Of a DNA stretch of 51,270 nucleotides, positions 17,284 through 28,451 are shown piece after piece. The notes under the pieces are model-generated. The model was not told the origin of the DNA. It saw only the letters and a program-made list of their open reading frames with translations, and ran no database searches. Origin of the DNA: Planctomycetota bacterium (GTDB lineage Bacteria; Planctomycetota; Planctomycetia; Gemmatales; Gemmataceae); NCBI GenBank assembly GCA_021413735.1, contig JAIOPV010000179.1:1-51270 (forward strand), given 5' to 3'. The translations under genes and the position numbers were made by a program. Positions within the stretch are counted from its first letter, which is position 1. Each line of letters begins with the position of its first letter.

Positions 17284-18045
17284 TCACCAATCCACATCGG
17301 GCGTGAACGCCTCCCCCGGCTCGGGTGGCGTGACAAACCGAGCGATCTTCGCCGCAATCTGCGGCGGCAGGCCGTTCCCGTTTCCAACGAGTTCCGTCTC
17401 CAACACCCACGCCCGTTTCCACATCTTGGTTACCGGGTCCAGTTCGAACCATCGCACTTGACGCCGCACTTTCCCGTTCCGACTGTACGTGATGAATAGC
17501 CCCACCTTTCCATCGTGTCTGACGGGTTCGTTCTCAATTTGGCTGCTCGTGAATTGCTCGCGAGCCTGGGGACCGATCAGCTTACTCTCGCGTTCGAACC
17601 TCGCGAGGTAATCACCGTCGGCCGCCATTCGCACAGACGACAAGTAGGCTTTTTCGGGCGTGCTGAAGTCGTATTTATCGAGACGACCTTTGAGCGGGTC
17701 GCGTGTCAGGGTGTACGCAGCCGTGCTCAGCGAGATGAGCAACGCCAGCAGCGAGAAGATAATCGGGAACGGCGAACCGCCACGGCGTTGTACAGGCTCG
17801 GGCGTCTCGCTTTTTCGCGGTCGAGCGTGAGTCGGGTCCGGGAATGGGCTTTCGGGCTTCGGAGTTGCACGACGCGGCAAGTCGGGCGCGACAACGCTTT
17901 CGGGAGTCGCCATTTCTTCGACCGTTCGCACGGCGAGACCGTTCGACGCGAGCTTGTTGCGGGCGTCGTCTGCAGTCGCGGCGTCGATGGTGCCGTCGTG
18001 GGTGGCGCCGGAGGAATCGGCAGCGGTGAACCTGAATCTGGGCAT
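17284..18045 (-). CDS. Membrane protein with GspF-N-like domain
   Basis: A 253-residue protein of mixed make-up. The first 45 residues (PRFRFTAADSSGATHDGTI, then AATADDARNKLASNGLAV) match the small N-terminal cytoplasmic domain of GspF/PilC-type secretion proteins. A Pro-rich linker follows, then one clear membrane helix (FPIIFSLLALLISLSTAAYTL, about residues 93-113). The C-terminal 135 residues form a mixed alpha/beta domain with KAYLSSVRMAADGDYLARF and a VGLFITYSRNGKVRRQVRWF strand pair. It lacks the multiple helices of GspF, so it cannot be a secretion platform. It is the last gene of a likely four-gene unit with a prepilin-like DUF1559 gene. Confidence 0.72.
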   Translation of the reverse strand: MPRFRFTAADSSGATHDGTIDAATADDARNKLASNGLAVRTVEEMATPESVVAPDLPRRATPKPESPFPDPTHARPRKSETPEPVQRRGGSPFPIIFSLLALLISLSTAAYTLTRDPLKGRLDKYDFSTPEKAYLSSVRMAADGDYLARFERESKLIGPQAREQFTSSQIENEPVRHDGKVGLFITYSRNGKVRRQVRWFELDPVTKMWKRAWVLETELVGNGNGLPPQIAAKIARFVTPPEPGEAFTPDVDW

Positions 18046-18121
18046 GGTTTAACCAAGGGAATCGGGAAGAACTGCAGGAAGTGCTTGAATTGGACCGCAC
18101 CCATCGCGTGCGGTCAAGCGG

Positions 18122-19012
18122 TCAGGGTTGATCGGTCGCAAGTATCCGTTCGATGACCCAGCAACCAGGGTAATGCGGCTTCTCGGCTCGACAGTGTTCG
18201 AGGATCTCGGGCTCTTCGCAGTCGGCGTCTTGCATGGCGTCCGCGAGAATGGGCATGGCGCTGAAATCACGCGATGCGAACAGCTCACGGGCCATCGCAA
18301 CAACGGTACTGGTTCGCCATTTCGGGTCGAACGTGATCGCGATTTCGGGATAGCTCAGGATGTCGCGAGCGATTGCGCACTGTGCGGCTTCCTCGGTGGC
18401 CATTACTCGCCACCGTTGCTTGTTGTACTCGGTCAACTCCTGCTCCAGATGATCGTAGGCGCGGCGGATGGGGTCATCATTGCTGCGGCGGGCCAGCACC
18501 GCGCCCATTCGCCCATGGGACAACTCTCGCACAACAGCCCGGCGATGTCGCTCCAGATCCGGAGGAAGCGAAAACGACATCAATTCACGGATTGGATGAT
18601 CTCGATTCGTGACTTCTTCGCGACGAATCCTGGCGAACGAGATGACAGCACGAAACAGCTCTGGCACATAGTTCCGTCGGGCCGCTAACAGAATGGGGTC
18701 CACGGATTGAGCGAATGGGTACCGACCCGCCTGAAGGGATACCGAACCTCGCTCGAACAACTCCGCGACTTCCTGAATTGATTCCGGCAAGAATTCTCTC
18801 GCGTGACGGATGCAACCGGCGGCAATCGCGAGAAGCTGTCGGACTGTGAGGTCTTTGGAGGCGTGAATCTGTTCTTCCAACCTGTCGATCTCTTCCCAGA
18901 GTTGGCGGGCACGAGATGGCGGCGGGCAGTGGTCGCACTTGCGGCCGTTCCAGGCGAACGAGAATCCGCAGCGGGGGCATCGCGGTGAAGGCATGACATC
19001 ATCCGGAAGCAC
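18122..19012 (-). CDS. Zinc-ribbon protein of unknown function
   Basis: A 296-residue protein beginning with a zinc ribbon (CPRCGFSFAWNGRKCDHC, four cysteines). A helical middle follows, with LWEEIDRLEEQIHASKDLTV and several arginine-rich helices. The C-terminal part, AMPILADAMQDADC, then EILEHCR, then GCWVIERILA, is a motif set often seen in planctomycete proteins of the TIGR02996 group. No enzyme can be assigned. A GTG start at 19012 has GGAG six bases upstream; an ATG at 18994 is the alternative. It is followed 77 bases later by the GspF-N-like gene and preceded by a small membrane protein gene. Confidence 0.72.
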   Translation of the reverse strand: MLPDDVMPSPRCPRCGFSFAWNGRKCDHCPPPSRARQLWEEIDRLEEQIHASKDLTVRQLLAIAAGCIRHAREFLPESIQEVAELFERGSVSLQAGRYPFAQSVDPILLAARRNYVPELFRAVISFARIRREEVTNRDHPIRELMSFSLPPDLERHRRAVVRELSHGRMGAVLARRSNDDPIRRAYDHLEQELTEYNKQRWRVMATEEAAQCAIARDILSYPEIAITFDPKWRTSTVVAMARELFASRDFSAMPILADAMQDADCEEPEILEHCRAEKPHYPGCWVIERILATDQP

Positions 19013-19057
19013 ATGGGTCTCCCGAATTCTAGCAGACTCAACCGCGATGCGTTCTTG

Positions 19058-19471
19058 CTACAGCTTCGACTTTGCGGGTTTCGCCTTTTCTCGCTTCGGT
19101 GGTTGCTCGGCGGCTCCCTCGCGACGCTGTGCCAACATGAAATCGTAAAGCCGTTCCGTTGCCGTCTCCCAACTGCCCGCACGAGCTTTCGCGATCACGC
19201 CAGCCAGCACTTCCGCTGACTCCTTCGGCAATTTCCCCGCGTCGCGGTAAGCGTTCAATCGCTGTTCGCATTCCCCGAGTCGCTTCTCATCCTTCATCCG
19301 AACGGCCGTGTACAAGGCATCGACCGTCTTGAACACTTCCTCGTCGGCAGTGAGTTGCGGCGGTGTTCGCAGTGCCAGCACGATTAACACCACGAACCCC
19401 AACGCGAACGCACCCAGGACAATCCACGCGACCTTCGCACGGTTCGTCGCGTCGAGCGTTTCAGTCGCCAT
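19058..19471 (-). CDS. Small membrane-anchored protein
   Basis: A 137-residue protein with a short polar N-terminus, one membrane helix (AWIVLGAFALGFVVLIVLAL), and a helical soluble part (VFKTVDALYTAVRMKDEKRL, then GECEQRLNAYRDAGKLP). It ends in a Lys/Pro-rich tail. The topology suggests a cytoplasmic start and an extracytoplasmic helical domain. Its start overlaps the stop of the upstream DUF1559 gene by 11 bases, which points to translational coupling and joint function. The family is not recognised. Confidence 0.75.
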   Translation of the reverse strand: MATETLDATNRAKVAWIVLGAFALGFVVLIVLALRTPPQLTADEEVFKTVDALYTAVRMKDEKRLGECEQRLNAYRDAGKLPKESAEVLAGVIAKARAGSWETATERLYDFMLAQRREGAAEQPPKREKAKPAKSKL

Positions 19472-20540
19472 TGATGACCTCCCCGCCGTTCCGTGTCGAG
19501 AGTGCGACCCACGCAGTTGGCTTGATGAACGTCGTGATGAAGCGAACGGAGCCGTCGCCGAGAAGCACGTTGCAGCCGTTGCCATGTTCGCCCCACATCT
19601 CGTCGGTGTGGCCGAATGGGTCGTTCGGTGCGTGAATGATGACTTCAGGATGGTCATGCGTGTCCGGTCCGCTGTGAACGCCGACCAAGCAGCCGGCCCC
19701 GTTGTTCTCGGATGGCCACGGTCGCAGGTCGAGTCGCGGCGGCGTCACGGCACCCGGAACGACGCCCACCCACGTCTTGTTGCTCAGGATGGAACTGTGT
19801 TCGCCAAGGAAGACGGTGTTCGAGAGGCCATCGGAAACCGCCGCAACGGTCGTGCGCGAATTGCGGTAGAACGGGCCGTCGATGCGAGCGAGCTGGCCCC
19901 CGTTCTCCTGCACCGGTTCGGGGATGTCGTAGTCGTAACAGTACGCGGTTGTGCGGCCCCACGGCTGATGGATGCCCGCGTTGGTGACGTAGTGCGAATG
20001 CGCGAAGAAGATTTTGCTGCCGTCGGCTCGCGTGATCGGAACGCCGTGGCGAACGTCGGCTCCTTCCTTCTGCACGTCGAAGCCGTCACTGCCGCCGGTC
20101 GCGGAAGGGCAGATGAACATCGCGACCTTTGTGCTAGCCGTCGCGGCGTTCGTGGGCGCCCAACACGGCTCTGTCAGCGTGAACTGCTTGTATACGTTGC
20201 CCTGTTCGATGTACGGCAATAGGAATACGCCCCAGGCCCAACCGGGAGGGCCGTTGCGGTAATCGTCGCCGAAACCGACGCCGCAAGCGGTGCCATCGGT
20301 GGTTGGGTTTGCGGTGACATACGCGGGCGGGAACATCTTGTAGACGCCCTCGTAGTTGTGCATCGCGGTGCCGAGTTGTTTCAGGTTGTTGCTGCACTTC
20401 ATTCGGCTCGCGGCCTCGCGAACCTTCTGCACGGCAGGCAACAGCAACCCGATCAGCACCGCGATGATCGCGATGACAACCAGCAGCTCAATGAGCGTGA
20501 AACCCCTGCGAAATGAGGCTTTCGGGATGTCCGGGATCAC
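19461..20540 (-). CDS. DUF1559 prepilin-like protein
   Basis: A 359-residue DUF1559 protein, a family expanded to dozens of copies in planctomycetes. It begins with a type IV prepilin-like leader and helix (RRGFTLIELLVVIAIIAVLI, then GLLLPAVQKVREAASRMKC), so a prepilin peptidase probably cleaves it. Typical blocks follow: SNNLKQLGTAMHNYEGVYK, a central SDGLSNTVFLGEHSS, and the C-terminal GDGSVRFI segment. It is likely an exported, pseudopilin-like surface or envelope protein; its function is unknown. It heads a minus-strand unit that includes a GspF-N-like membrane protein, consistent with a link to a secretion-type machine. Confidence 0.93.
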   Translation of the reverse strand: MIPDIPKASFRRGFTLIELLVVIAIIAVLIGLLLPAVQKVREAASRMKCSNNLKQLGTAMHNYEGVYKMFPPAYVTANPTTDGTACGVGFGDDYRNGPPGWAWGVFLLPYIEQGNVYKQFTLTEPCWAPTNAATASTKVAMFICPSATGGSDGFDVQKEGADVRHGVPITRADGSKIFFAHSHYVTNAGIHQPWGRTTAYCYDYDIPEPVQENGGQLARIDGPFYRNSRTTVAAVSDGLSNTVFLGEHSSILSNKTWVGVVPGAVTPPRLDLRPWPSENNGAGCLVGVHSGPDTHDHPEVIIHAPNDPFGHTDEMWGEHGNGCNVLLGDGSVRFITTFIKPTAWVALSTRNGGEVINGD

Positions 20541-20701
20541 AATGACCTCCTGCTGAGTAGGGGAGATGAACTGGATTGTTAGCGTAGGCTAAACATTTGG
20601 TTAGGGCAAGAATTAATCCTGATTCGCCGAGGCATTTTCGAGCAGAGAGTGAAATCCGCTGGTAATCTGGAGTGTGGTTATTCGGCGATGCGGAGCGTGA
20701 G

Positions 20702-22033
20702 ATGCAGACCGAGGCGGAAGCGTTCCTTCAGCGAATCCGGGCACACCCGGACGATGACGCTCCGCGCCTGATTTACGCTGACTGGCTCGAAGAGCAGGGC
20801 ATGGTGGGCAATCCCGAGTGGGGACCAGAACGGGCGTATCTGATTCGCATTCAGATTGCACTCGCTCGAATGACCCTGGAAGTTGAGCCGGATGAACCGA
20901 ACATCACTGCGAGCGTCCGCGCGGATCGTGAGTCAGCGAGAACCAAGCTGTACACCAAGTACCTTCTCGATGAACGTGATCTCCTCGATGCTTATCGCGA
21001 AGACTGGACCGTGCCGTTTCAGGGGTTGGCGACAGGGCTAGAGTTTCGGCGTGGCTTCGTGGAAGAGGCGAATGTCTCGGCTCCCAAGTGGATTCGCCAT
21101 GCACACGAGTTGTTTGTCGCCGGACCGATCCGCCACATCCACTTGCTCGACCTTGGGGGAAATCTCCCGCAAGCGTTTCAATGCCCATATTTGAATCGGC
21201 TGGTGGCGTTCACGGTCTACGCCTCGCACAAAGGCCGACCGCTTGCCCGAGCGGTTGCTGAGTCGCCGCATCTGTCCGGGTTGAGGGTTCTGCACCTCGG
21301 TCGCAATCGGTTCGAGGACAACTCAGCCGAACACCTCGCAACCAGTCCGACCCTCGCAAATCTGGAGGAACTCGACCTGTCCGAAAACGAACTCGGTGAA
21401 ACGGGTGCTCGCTCGCTGGCCGCTTCCTCATATCTCGGCAACGTGCGTTACTTGGAACTGCGGAACAACCGGCTTGGGCCGACGGGTGCCGAAGCGTTGG
21501 CGGGGTCAGAGCGCCTGACGTCGCTGCATCGGCTCGGCCTTGCGGGAAACGAGATCGGGGTCGCTCGGTTGTTCTCGCTCAGTCGGGCGCATGATCTGTT
21601 GCGAGTGCCGATTCTCGATCTCTCCGACAACGGGCTGACTTCGGCGGGGTTGCAGGTGATTCTGACGCGAGCAAGCCCGATGAACGATGCGAACGCGATT
21701 CGGGTGCAGGAACTTGATTTGGGCCAGAATGACCTGGGCACGGAAGGTGCTCGCGTGCTGGCTGCGTGTCCGCTTCTGAGCGGGCTGCGAGTGTTGCGGC
21801 TCGCTGGTTGCGGTATCACCGATGAGGGTTCACGAGCCCTGGCTGAAAGTCCCTACCTGAACCAACTGACAACTCTCGACCTGGGATACAACCCCCTCAG
21901 CGATACGGGTCTGCGGCCATTCCTGCGGACGCAACAGATGCGCTCGCTGCGTCGTCTGATTGTGCCGAGTATCGGAGTATCGCAGGGGATGCGTCGACAA
22001 CTGGAGATGCGGAACCTGCGTCCTCGCGGGTGA
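20702..22033 (+). CDS. TIGR02996 leucine-rich repeat protein
   Basis: A 443-residue protein with an N-terminal TIGR02996 domain (AFLQRIRAHPDDDAPRLIYA, then DWLEEQGMVGNPEWGPERA). Ribonuclease-inhibitor-type leucine-rich repeats follow, for example LRVLHLGRNRFEDNSAEHL, LEELDLSENELGETGARSL and VQELDLGQNDLGTEGARVL. TIGR02996 is a planctomycete domain named for its company with repeats. The protein is probably a cytoplasmic interaction scaffold since no signal peptide is seen. GGAG lies 7 bases before the ATG at 20702; a start at 20672 is less likely. It precedes cstA by 85 bases on the same strand. Confidence 0.88.
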   Translation: MQTEAEAFLQRIRAHPDDDAPRLIYADWLEEQGMVGNPEWGPERAYLIRIQIALARMTLEVEPDEPNITASVRADRESARTKLYTKYLLDERDLLDAYREDWTVPFQGLATGLEFRRGFVEEANVSAPKWIRHAHELFVAGPIRHIHLLDLGGNLPQAFQCPYLNRLVAFTVYASHKGRPLARAVAESPHLSGLRVLHLGRNRFEDNSAEHLATSPTLANLEELDLSENELGETGARSLAASSYLGNVRYLELRNNRLGPTGAEALAGSERLTSLHRLGLAGNEIGVARLFSLSRAHDLLRVPILDLSDNGLTSAGLQVILTRASPMNDANAIRVQELDLGQNDLGTEGARVLAACPLLSGLRVLRLAGCGITDEGSRALAESPYLNQLTTLDLGYNPLSDTGLRPFLRTQQMRSLRRLIVPSIGVSQGMRRQLEMRNLRPRG

Positions 22034-22118
22034 ACTGGACGCGGCTCGCCAATGCCAAAATTCGTCCGCGATGCTACGTTAGTGTGCGTCGGTTTCGCTC
22101 CTCGCACGCGGACGTATC

Positions 22119-24308
<2,190 letters not shown>

Positions 24309-24522
24309 GCCGGACCCGAGCGGAGTCTGATTTTCCGGGCTCCGCAGACCCTCGGCGTCGATGAACTTCTCTCGACCGCTCTCGCAGAAGTCGATCACGA
24401 AGTATAGAATTGAGTTGTCTCGCGTTCTGCCGCTGTTTTCTCCCCAAGCAACAGCCAAAACATCGAGACCTGGTCACTCCCACCAGAGTTGCACTCTCCC
24501 CATTCTCCCAAGTTCCCGCCCC

Positions 24523-26841
24523 ATGGGAATTCCCGCAAGTACGCCTGAATTTCTGGCCATCATCGCCCAGAGCAACTTGCTCGATGCCAGCACATTAAAT
24601 CAATACGTCTCCGCCGCGAACGCCAATCAAGGCGATTCCCCACCTGCCGACGATCCAACTCTTTTGGCCAGCGCTTTGGTCAGGGATGGGTTGCTGACCC
24701 AGTTCCAGGCCGAGCATCTCCTTCAGGGTAAGTGGCGTGGCTTCTTCATTGGTCGCTATAAGGTTCTGGGGATGCTCGGGTCTGGTGGCATGGGGAAGGT
24801 CTTCCTCTGCGAACACCCCGGAATGCGGCGACAGGTTGCGGTCAAGGTTCTGCCACCCAAGCAGGCCAGCGACCCCGAGACCGTGGAGCGTTTCTACCGC
24901 GAAGCGGAGGCGATTGCCCGCCTCGACCACCGCAACATCGTCCACGCCTTCGATGTGGCGCAGGATGGAGCGGTTCACTACCTTGTCATGGAATACGTCA
25001 AGGGAGTTACCCTTGAGGATTGCGTCAGGCAGGATGGCCGCCTCGGAGCAGACCGCGTCCTCGACTATCTGCGGCAGTCGGCTCTTGGCCTTCAGCACGC
25101 TTACGAATCCGGCGTTGTCCACCGCGACATCAAACCCAGCAACCTGCTGATTACCGAGACTGGGATCGTGAAGATTCTGGATCTGGGGCTTGCGCGGTTC
25201 TTTGAGCAGGATGCCGAACTGTCGAGTCGATTCGGCGGTGCGATGATGGGCACCATCGACTACATGGCTCCGGAACAGGCGCTCAACAGCAGCGACGTGG
25301 ACATCCGCGCCGACATCTACAGCCTCGGAGCAACCTTCTACTTCGCGCTCACGGGCCGGTTGCCATTCGAGGGAGCGACAAGCACTCAGAAACTGCTGTG
25401 GCATCAGGTCCGCGATCCGGAACCGCTCCAGAACATTCGACCCGAGTTGTCGCCGGAACTCGTTGGTCTCATCGCAAAGATGATGGCAAAAGATCCGGCC
25501 AATCGCTTCCAGACGCCTGATGAACTGCTCGCCTCAATGCGGATGCCCGCTCCCGAGACGGTTGTGGATGTCGCCCGTGCCAATGTCGATACATCCCCGG
25601 AGCTGCCGCGTGAGGTGCTCGCTGTTGCCCGAGCAAACCGACCCACTCGCGTGAAGGAGCCGACTCGCCGGTTCCCGAAGAAACTTGCCCTCGTGGTCTG
25701 CTTGTGCGTGATCTCGGCTGCCGTGGGCGTGGCCGTGAACGAGATGCCCGAAACTGCACCTCCCGTGGTCGAAACCGCCGAAACGCCAACCCCGCCGAAA
25801 CAGGTCACCCAGGAGAAGCAAGGTACTCTGCAAACTCCTGCTTCTCTCAAGCCGGTATACCTTTCCGAACTGACTGAAGGGGATGCCTTCGTGGGACGGG
25901 GTCAGTTCGGAAAAGCGGGTTCGCTCGGTTACGACAATCGACGCATCACCGTAAACGGCGTCGTGATGACTCAGGGTTTGTCGATGCATCCGCCGGAGAG
26001 TGGGTCGGCGCGGGCTCGTTACAATATTCAAGGCTACTTTCGCACTTTTGCCGGCTCGGTTGCCATCAACGACACGGGCGTTGGAAAGCCAACCGTGGGA
26101 CAGTTTTTCATCGTTCGGGGTGACGGCAGACAGTTGTGGGAATCACGACAGGTTCGCGCGAAGAAGGACCAACAACACTTCGCAATTGATGTGACTGGCG
26201 TGCGTCGGTTGGAACTCGAAGTTCGCTGCCCTGGGAGCAACGCCAACGCGCATGCGGTCTGGTGTGACCCCAGACTTTACAGAACCCCGGTCGCATTGTC
26301 TGATCTCACTGCCACGAAGGCGATTGACCAGGATGGATTCATCCACACGTGGTTGGTTCTCGCTCCGGTCCCGAACGGCGGCGAGTTCAATCAAGCGGTG
26401 GATAAGCAACTCGTGAAAGATGAAGCTAAGCTCGCCCCGAAAGAAGGCGACAAAGTGAAAGTGGGGGACAAAGAATTCGTGTGGGAGAAACTGCAGACCG
26501 ACGATTTTTACTTTGATCTGGGCGAGAATTATCCAGCCGATAACTGCACGGCCTACGCTGTGACGTACATTGTGGCTCCGGACGAGATGAAGGACGTTTC
26601 TTTGCGAATTGGCAGCGACGACGGCGCGAAGGCTTACGTTAATGGCAAGGAAGTTGGGAAGTTTGTTGGGCCGCGGGGTATGAACAAGGATCAGAACTCG
26701 TTCCCGGTGACTTTGAAAAAGGGCGTGAATATCATCGTCTTCAAGGTTGTGAACGGGAACGGGAAGTGGGGTGGAGCCGCCCGGCTCGTGGACAAAGACG
26801 GCAACCCTCTTCAGGGGATTAACGCTCAACTCACGAAGTGA
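24523..26841 (+). CDS. Ser/Thr protein kinase with NPCBM domain
   Basis: A 772-residue transmembrane kinase. Residues 1-75 form a helical domain common in planctomycete kinases (LVRDGLLTQFQAEHLLQGK). The kinase domain, about 79-340, has the glycine loop LGSGGMGKV, Lys108, HRD at 200-202, DLG at 220-222 in place of DFG, and APEQ at 249-252. One membrane helix lies at about 386-404. Outside it, an NPCBM-type domain (about 446-587, a putative carbohydrate-binding fold) is followed by a further beta-rich domain with SDDGAKAYVNGKEVG. The layout suggests that binding outside the cytoplasm regulates the kinase inside. The first ATG before the helical domain is chosen, at 24523. Confidence 0.9.
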   Translation: MGIPASTPEFLAIIAQSNLLDASTLNQYVSAANANQGDSPPADDPTLLASALVRDGLLTQFQAEHLLQGKWRGFFIGRYKVLGMLGSGGMGKVFLCEHPGMRRQVAVKVLPPKQASDPETVERFYREAEAIARLDHRNIVHAFDVAQDGAVHYLVMEYVKGVTLEDCVRQDGRLGADRVLDYLRQSALGLQHAYESGVVHRDIKPSNLLITETGIVKILDLGLARFFEQDAELSSRFGGAMMGTIDYMAPEQALNSSDVDIRADIYSLGATFYFALTGRLPFEGATSTQKLLWHQVRDPEPLQNIRPELSPELVGLIAKMMAKDPANRFQTPDELLASMRMPAPETVVDVARANVDTSPELPREVLAVARANRPTRVKEPTRRFPKKLALVVCLCVISAAVGVAVNEMPETAPPVVETAETPTPPKQVTQEKQGTLQTPASLKPVYLSELTEGDAFVGRGQFGKAGSLGYDNRRITVNGVVMTQGLSMHPPESGSARARYNIQGYFRTFAGSVAINDTGVGKPTVGQFFIVRGDGRQLWESRQVRAKKDQQHFAIDVTGVRRLELEVRCPGSNANAHAVWCDPRLYRTPVALSDLTATKAIDQDGFIHTWLVLAPVPNGGEFNQAVDKQLVKDEAKLAPKEGDKVKVGDKEFVWEKLQTDDFYFDLGENYPADNCTAYAVTYIVAPDEMKDVSLRIGSDDGAKAYVNGKEVGKFVGPRGMNKDQNSFPVTLKKGVNIIVFKVVNGNGKWGGAARLVDKDGNPLQGINAQLTK

Positions 26842-26867
26842 TCGGGTTCGCGGCATCGGGAGATGAC

Positions 26868-27290
26868 ATGGGAAGCGAGACCAGCAACGTGGCGCGGCGG
26901 TGGTTCGAGGAAGTGTGGAACCAACGCCGTGCGGAGACGATCGACGAGTTGCTGACGAACGAGAGCGTGTGCTACACCGATGAAGGGCCCCTTCGCGGAC
27001 CAGACGAGTTCCGGCAGAAGCAGTTCGTGCCGTTTCTGGCAGCCTTTCCTGACTTCTGCATCAAGATCTAAGGCATACACACTGAAGGCGACAAGGTCGT
27101 TGTGCGCTGGAGCGTGTCGGGTATTCACGCGGGCGACGGGTTAGGGTTCAAGGCGACGCAGCAGAAGATTCTGCTTGAGGGAATGACCTGGATTCGGGTT
27201 CGCGATGGCAAGATGATGGAAGGCTGGCAGAGTTCAAACATTTCTGACGTGATTCGCAAGTTGGCAGTTCACGCGAACGCTCCCTCCTGA
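26868..27290 (+). pseudogene. SnoaL-like ester cyclase, in-frame stop
   Basis: Two adjacent frames in the same register together give a complete SnoaL-like polyketide-cyclase/ester-cyclase protein of about 140 residues. The first part holds RRWFEEVWNQRRAETIDELL and GPDEFRQKQFVPFLAAFPDF. A TAA codon at 27069-27071 follows CIKI, and the second part continues with GIHTEGDKVVVRWSVSGIH and ends WQSSNISDVIRKL. The family normally has an acidic or polar residue where the stop is, so one base change would restore it. A GGGAG ribosome binding site precedes the ATG at 26868. It is probably a recent pseudogene, unless the stop is a sequencing error. Confidence 0.85.
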
Positions 27291-27305
27291 TCGCGGCGTG
27301 TCTCG

Positions 27306-28451
27306 TCATCGCTGCGTTTTCAGCGTTCCCCAATCCTTGAACGGATACGCCACCGGCTTGCTCGTCGTGTACTTGTGAGCCGTCATCCACGCAAATTCCC
27401 GTTTCGTCGGGTCTGCCGGATCAGGAAGCGGTAACGGCTTGCCGTCTGCCTCCGCGTAGATCGTCGGCACCAGCGGCACCTTGCTCGCAGCCTTCGGTGC
27501 GAGATCGTAATCCGTTCCCTTCGTCATCATCAGCCAGGTATTATCCCGGAAGCCACGCCGCAAGCGAGCCACAGCCGCTGTGGCCAGTTCCTTCTTCTCG
27601 GCAACTGTCAGTTTGTCGGCTGCCTCGATTGCCTTCACGAGTCGCTGCGTTTCGGAGACGTCGAAGCTCACCCAACCGTGCGGTGGCAAGTACGCTTCGA
27701 GTTTGCAGTGACATGGCAGATTCTTCGGGAAGAGATGCAACCCGTAGGTGACCCGTGTCGGCACTCCGAGCACGCGACCAAGCGACGAACAGAGTCCATG
27801 GTAATCCGAGCAGTCGCCGCGTTTCTTTGTGAGTGCGTGTTCGGTGCTCGCCACCAGCGACGTGGTGCTGTGGTCGTAGGTCATGTTCGCCTGAACCCAG
27901 TCCATCACCGCTGAGAGTTCACCAGTCGGCCCCGCTTTACCAGCGATGTCACCGGCGAGTGTCTTCACGCGGTCGTTGATTACGATGCCACGCTCGGCTC
28001 GGCGATATGCGTCGAACGCGGCTGGCCACTTCTCGACACGCTGCACTTTCGCGGAATCGACGTTCCAGTCGAGTTGCCAGACCGTGGCCGTGAACGTGTG
28101 CGAAATGATCTGTGCACCCTGCGGGTTCGCGATCTCGAAGTATGCGAATCGGTTTCCGAATACCTTCTCGCTCTGGAACGTCGGGTTCACATTGTCCGGA
28201 AACACCGACCAATCACCTGCGGTTACTTTCTGACCGAGATCGTCAAGCGCGATGGGCACCCACACACGCAACTTCTTCGTGCCGACGGGTGCGGTCACGA
28301 TCACGCGGAAGTCGATATCGTAGATCACGGGCGCGGACGGTGTCGCAGTGTACGGCTGCTCCGGACTCGGTTCAGGATCGCTGGCAGATGCAGCAACCCC
28401 AAACACGAGCGGAACAGCAAAAACGAACCAACACAGCGACGACCGAATCAT
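27306..28451 (-). CDS. Secreted transglutaminase-like protein
   Basis: A 381-residue exported protein with a signal peptide (MIRSSLCWFVFAVPLVFGVA). The N-terminal part is beta-rich (VIYDIDFRVIVTAPVGTKKL, WVPIALDD), and the C-terminal half is a transglutaminase-like cysteine-protease fold. The catalytic cysteine is in KKRGDCSDYH, the histidine probably in CHCKLEAYLPPHGW, and the aspartate in VSFDVSE. Bacterial members hydrolyse or cross-link peptides, often in the envelope. Its ATG overlaps the stop of the large WD40 gene upstream by 4 bases (ATGA), so both are probably co-translated. It converges with the broken ester-cyclase gene. Confidence 0.88.
   Translation of the reverse strand: MIRSSLCWFVFAVPLVFGVAASASDPEPSPEQPYTATPSAPVIYDIDFRVIVTAPVGTKKLRVWVPIALDDLGQKVTAGDWSVFPDNVNPTFQSEKVFGNRFAYFEIANPQGAQIISHTFTATVWQLDWNVDSAKVQRVEKWPAAFDAYRRAERGIVINDRVKTLAGDIAGKAGPTGELSAVMDWVQANMTYDHSTTSLVASTEHALTKKRGDCSDYHGLCSSLGRVLGVPTRVTYGLHLFPKNLPCHCKLEAYLPPHGWVSFDVSETQRLVKAIEAADKLTVAEKKELATAAVARLRRGFRDNTWLMMTKGTDYDLAPKAASKVPLVPTIYAEADGKPLPLPDPADPTKREFAWMTAHKYTTSKPVAYPFKDWGTLKTQR

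Noticed and set aside
16775-17452. 225-codon minus-strand frame in the intergenic region
   Set aside because: It runs into the neighbouring gene in another frame, with no domain, start signal or coding-like composition.
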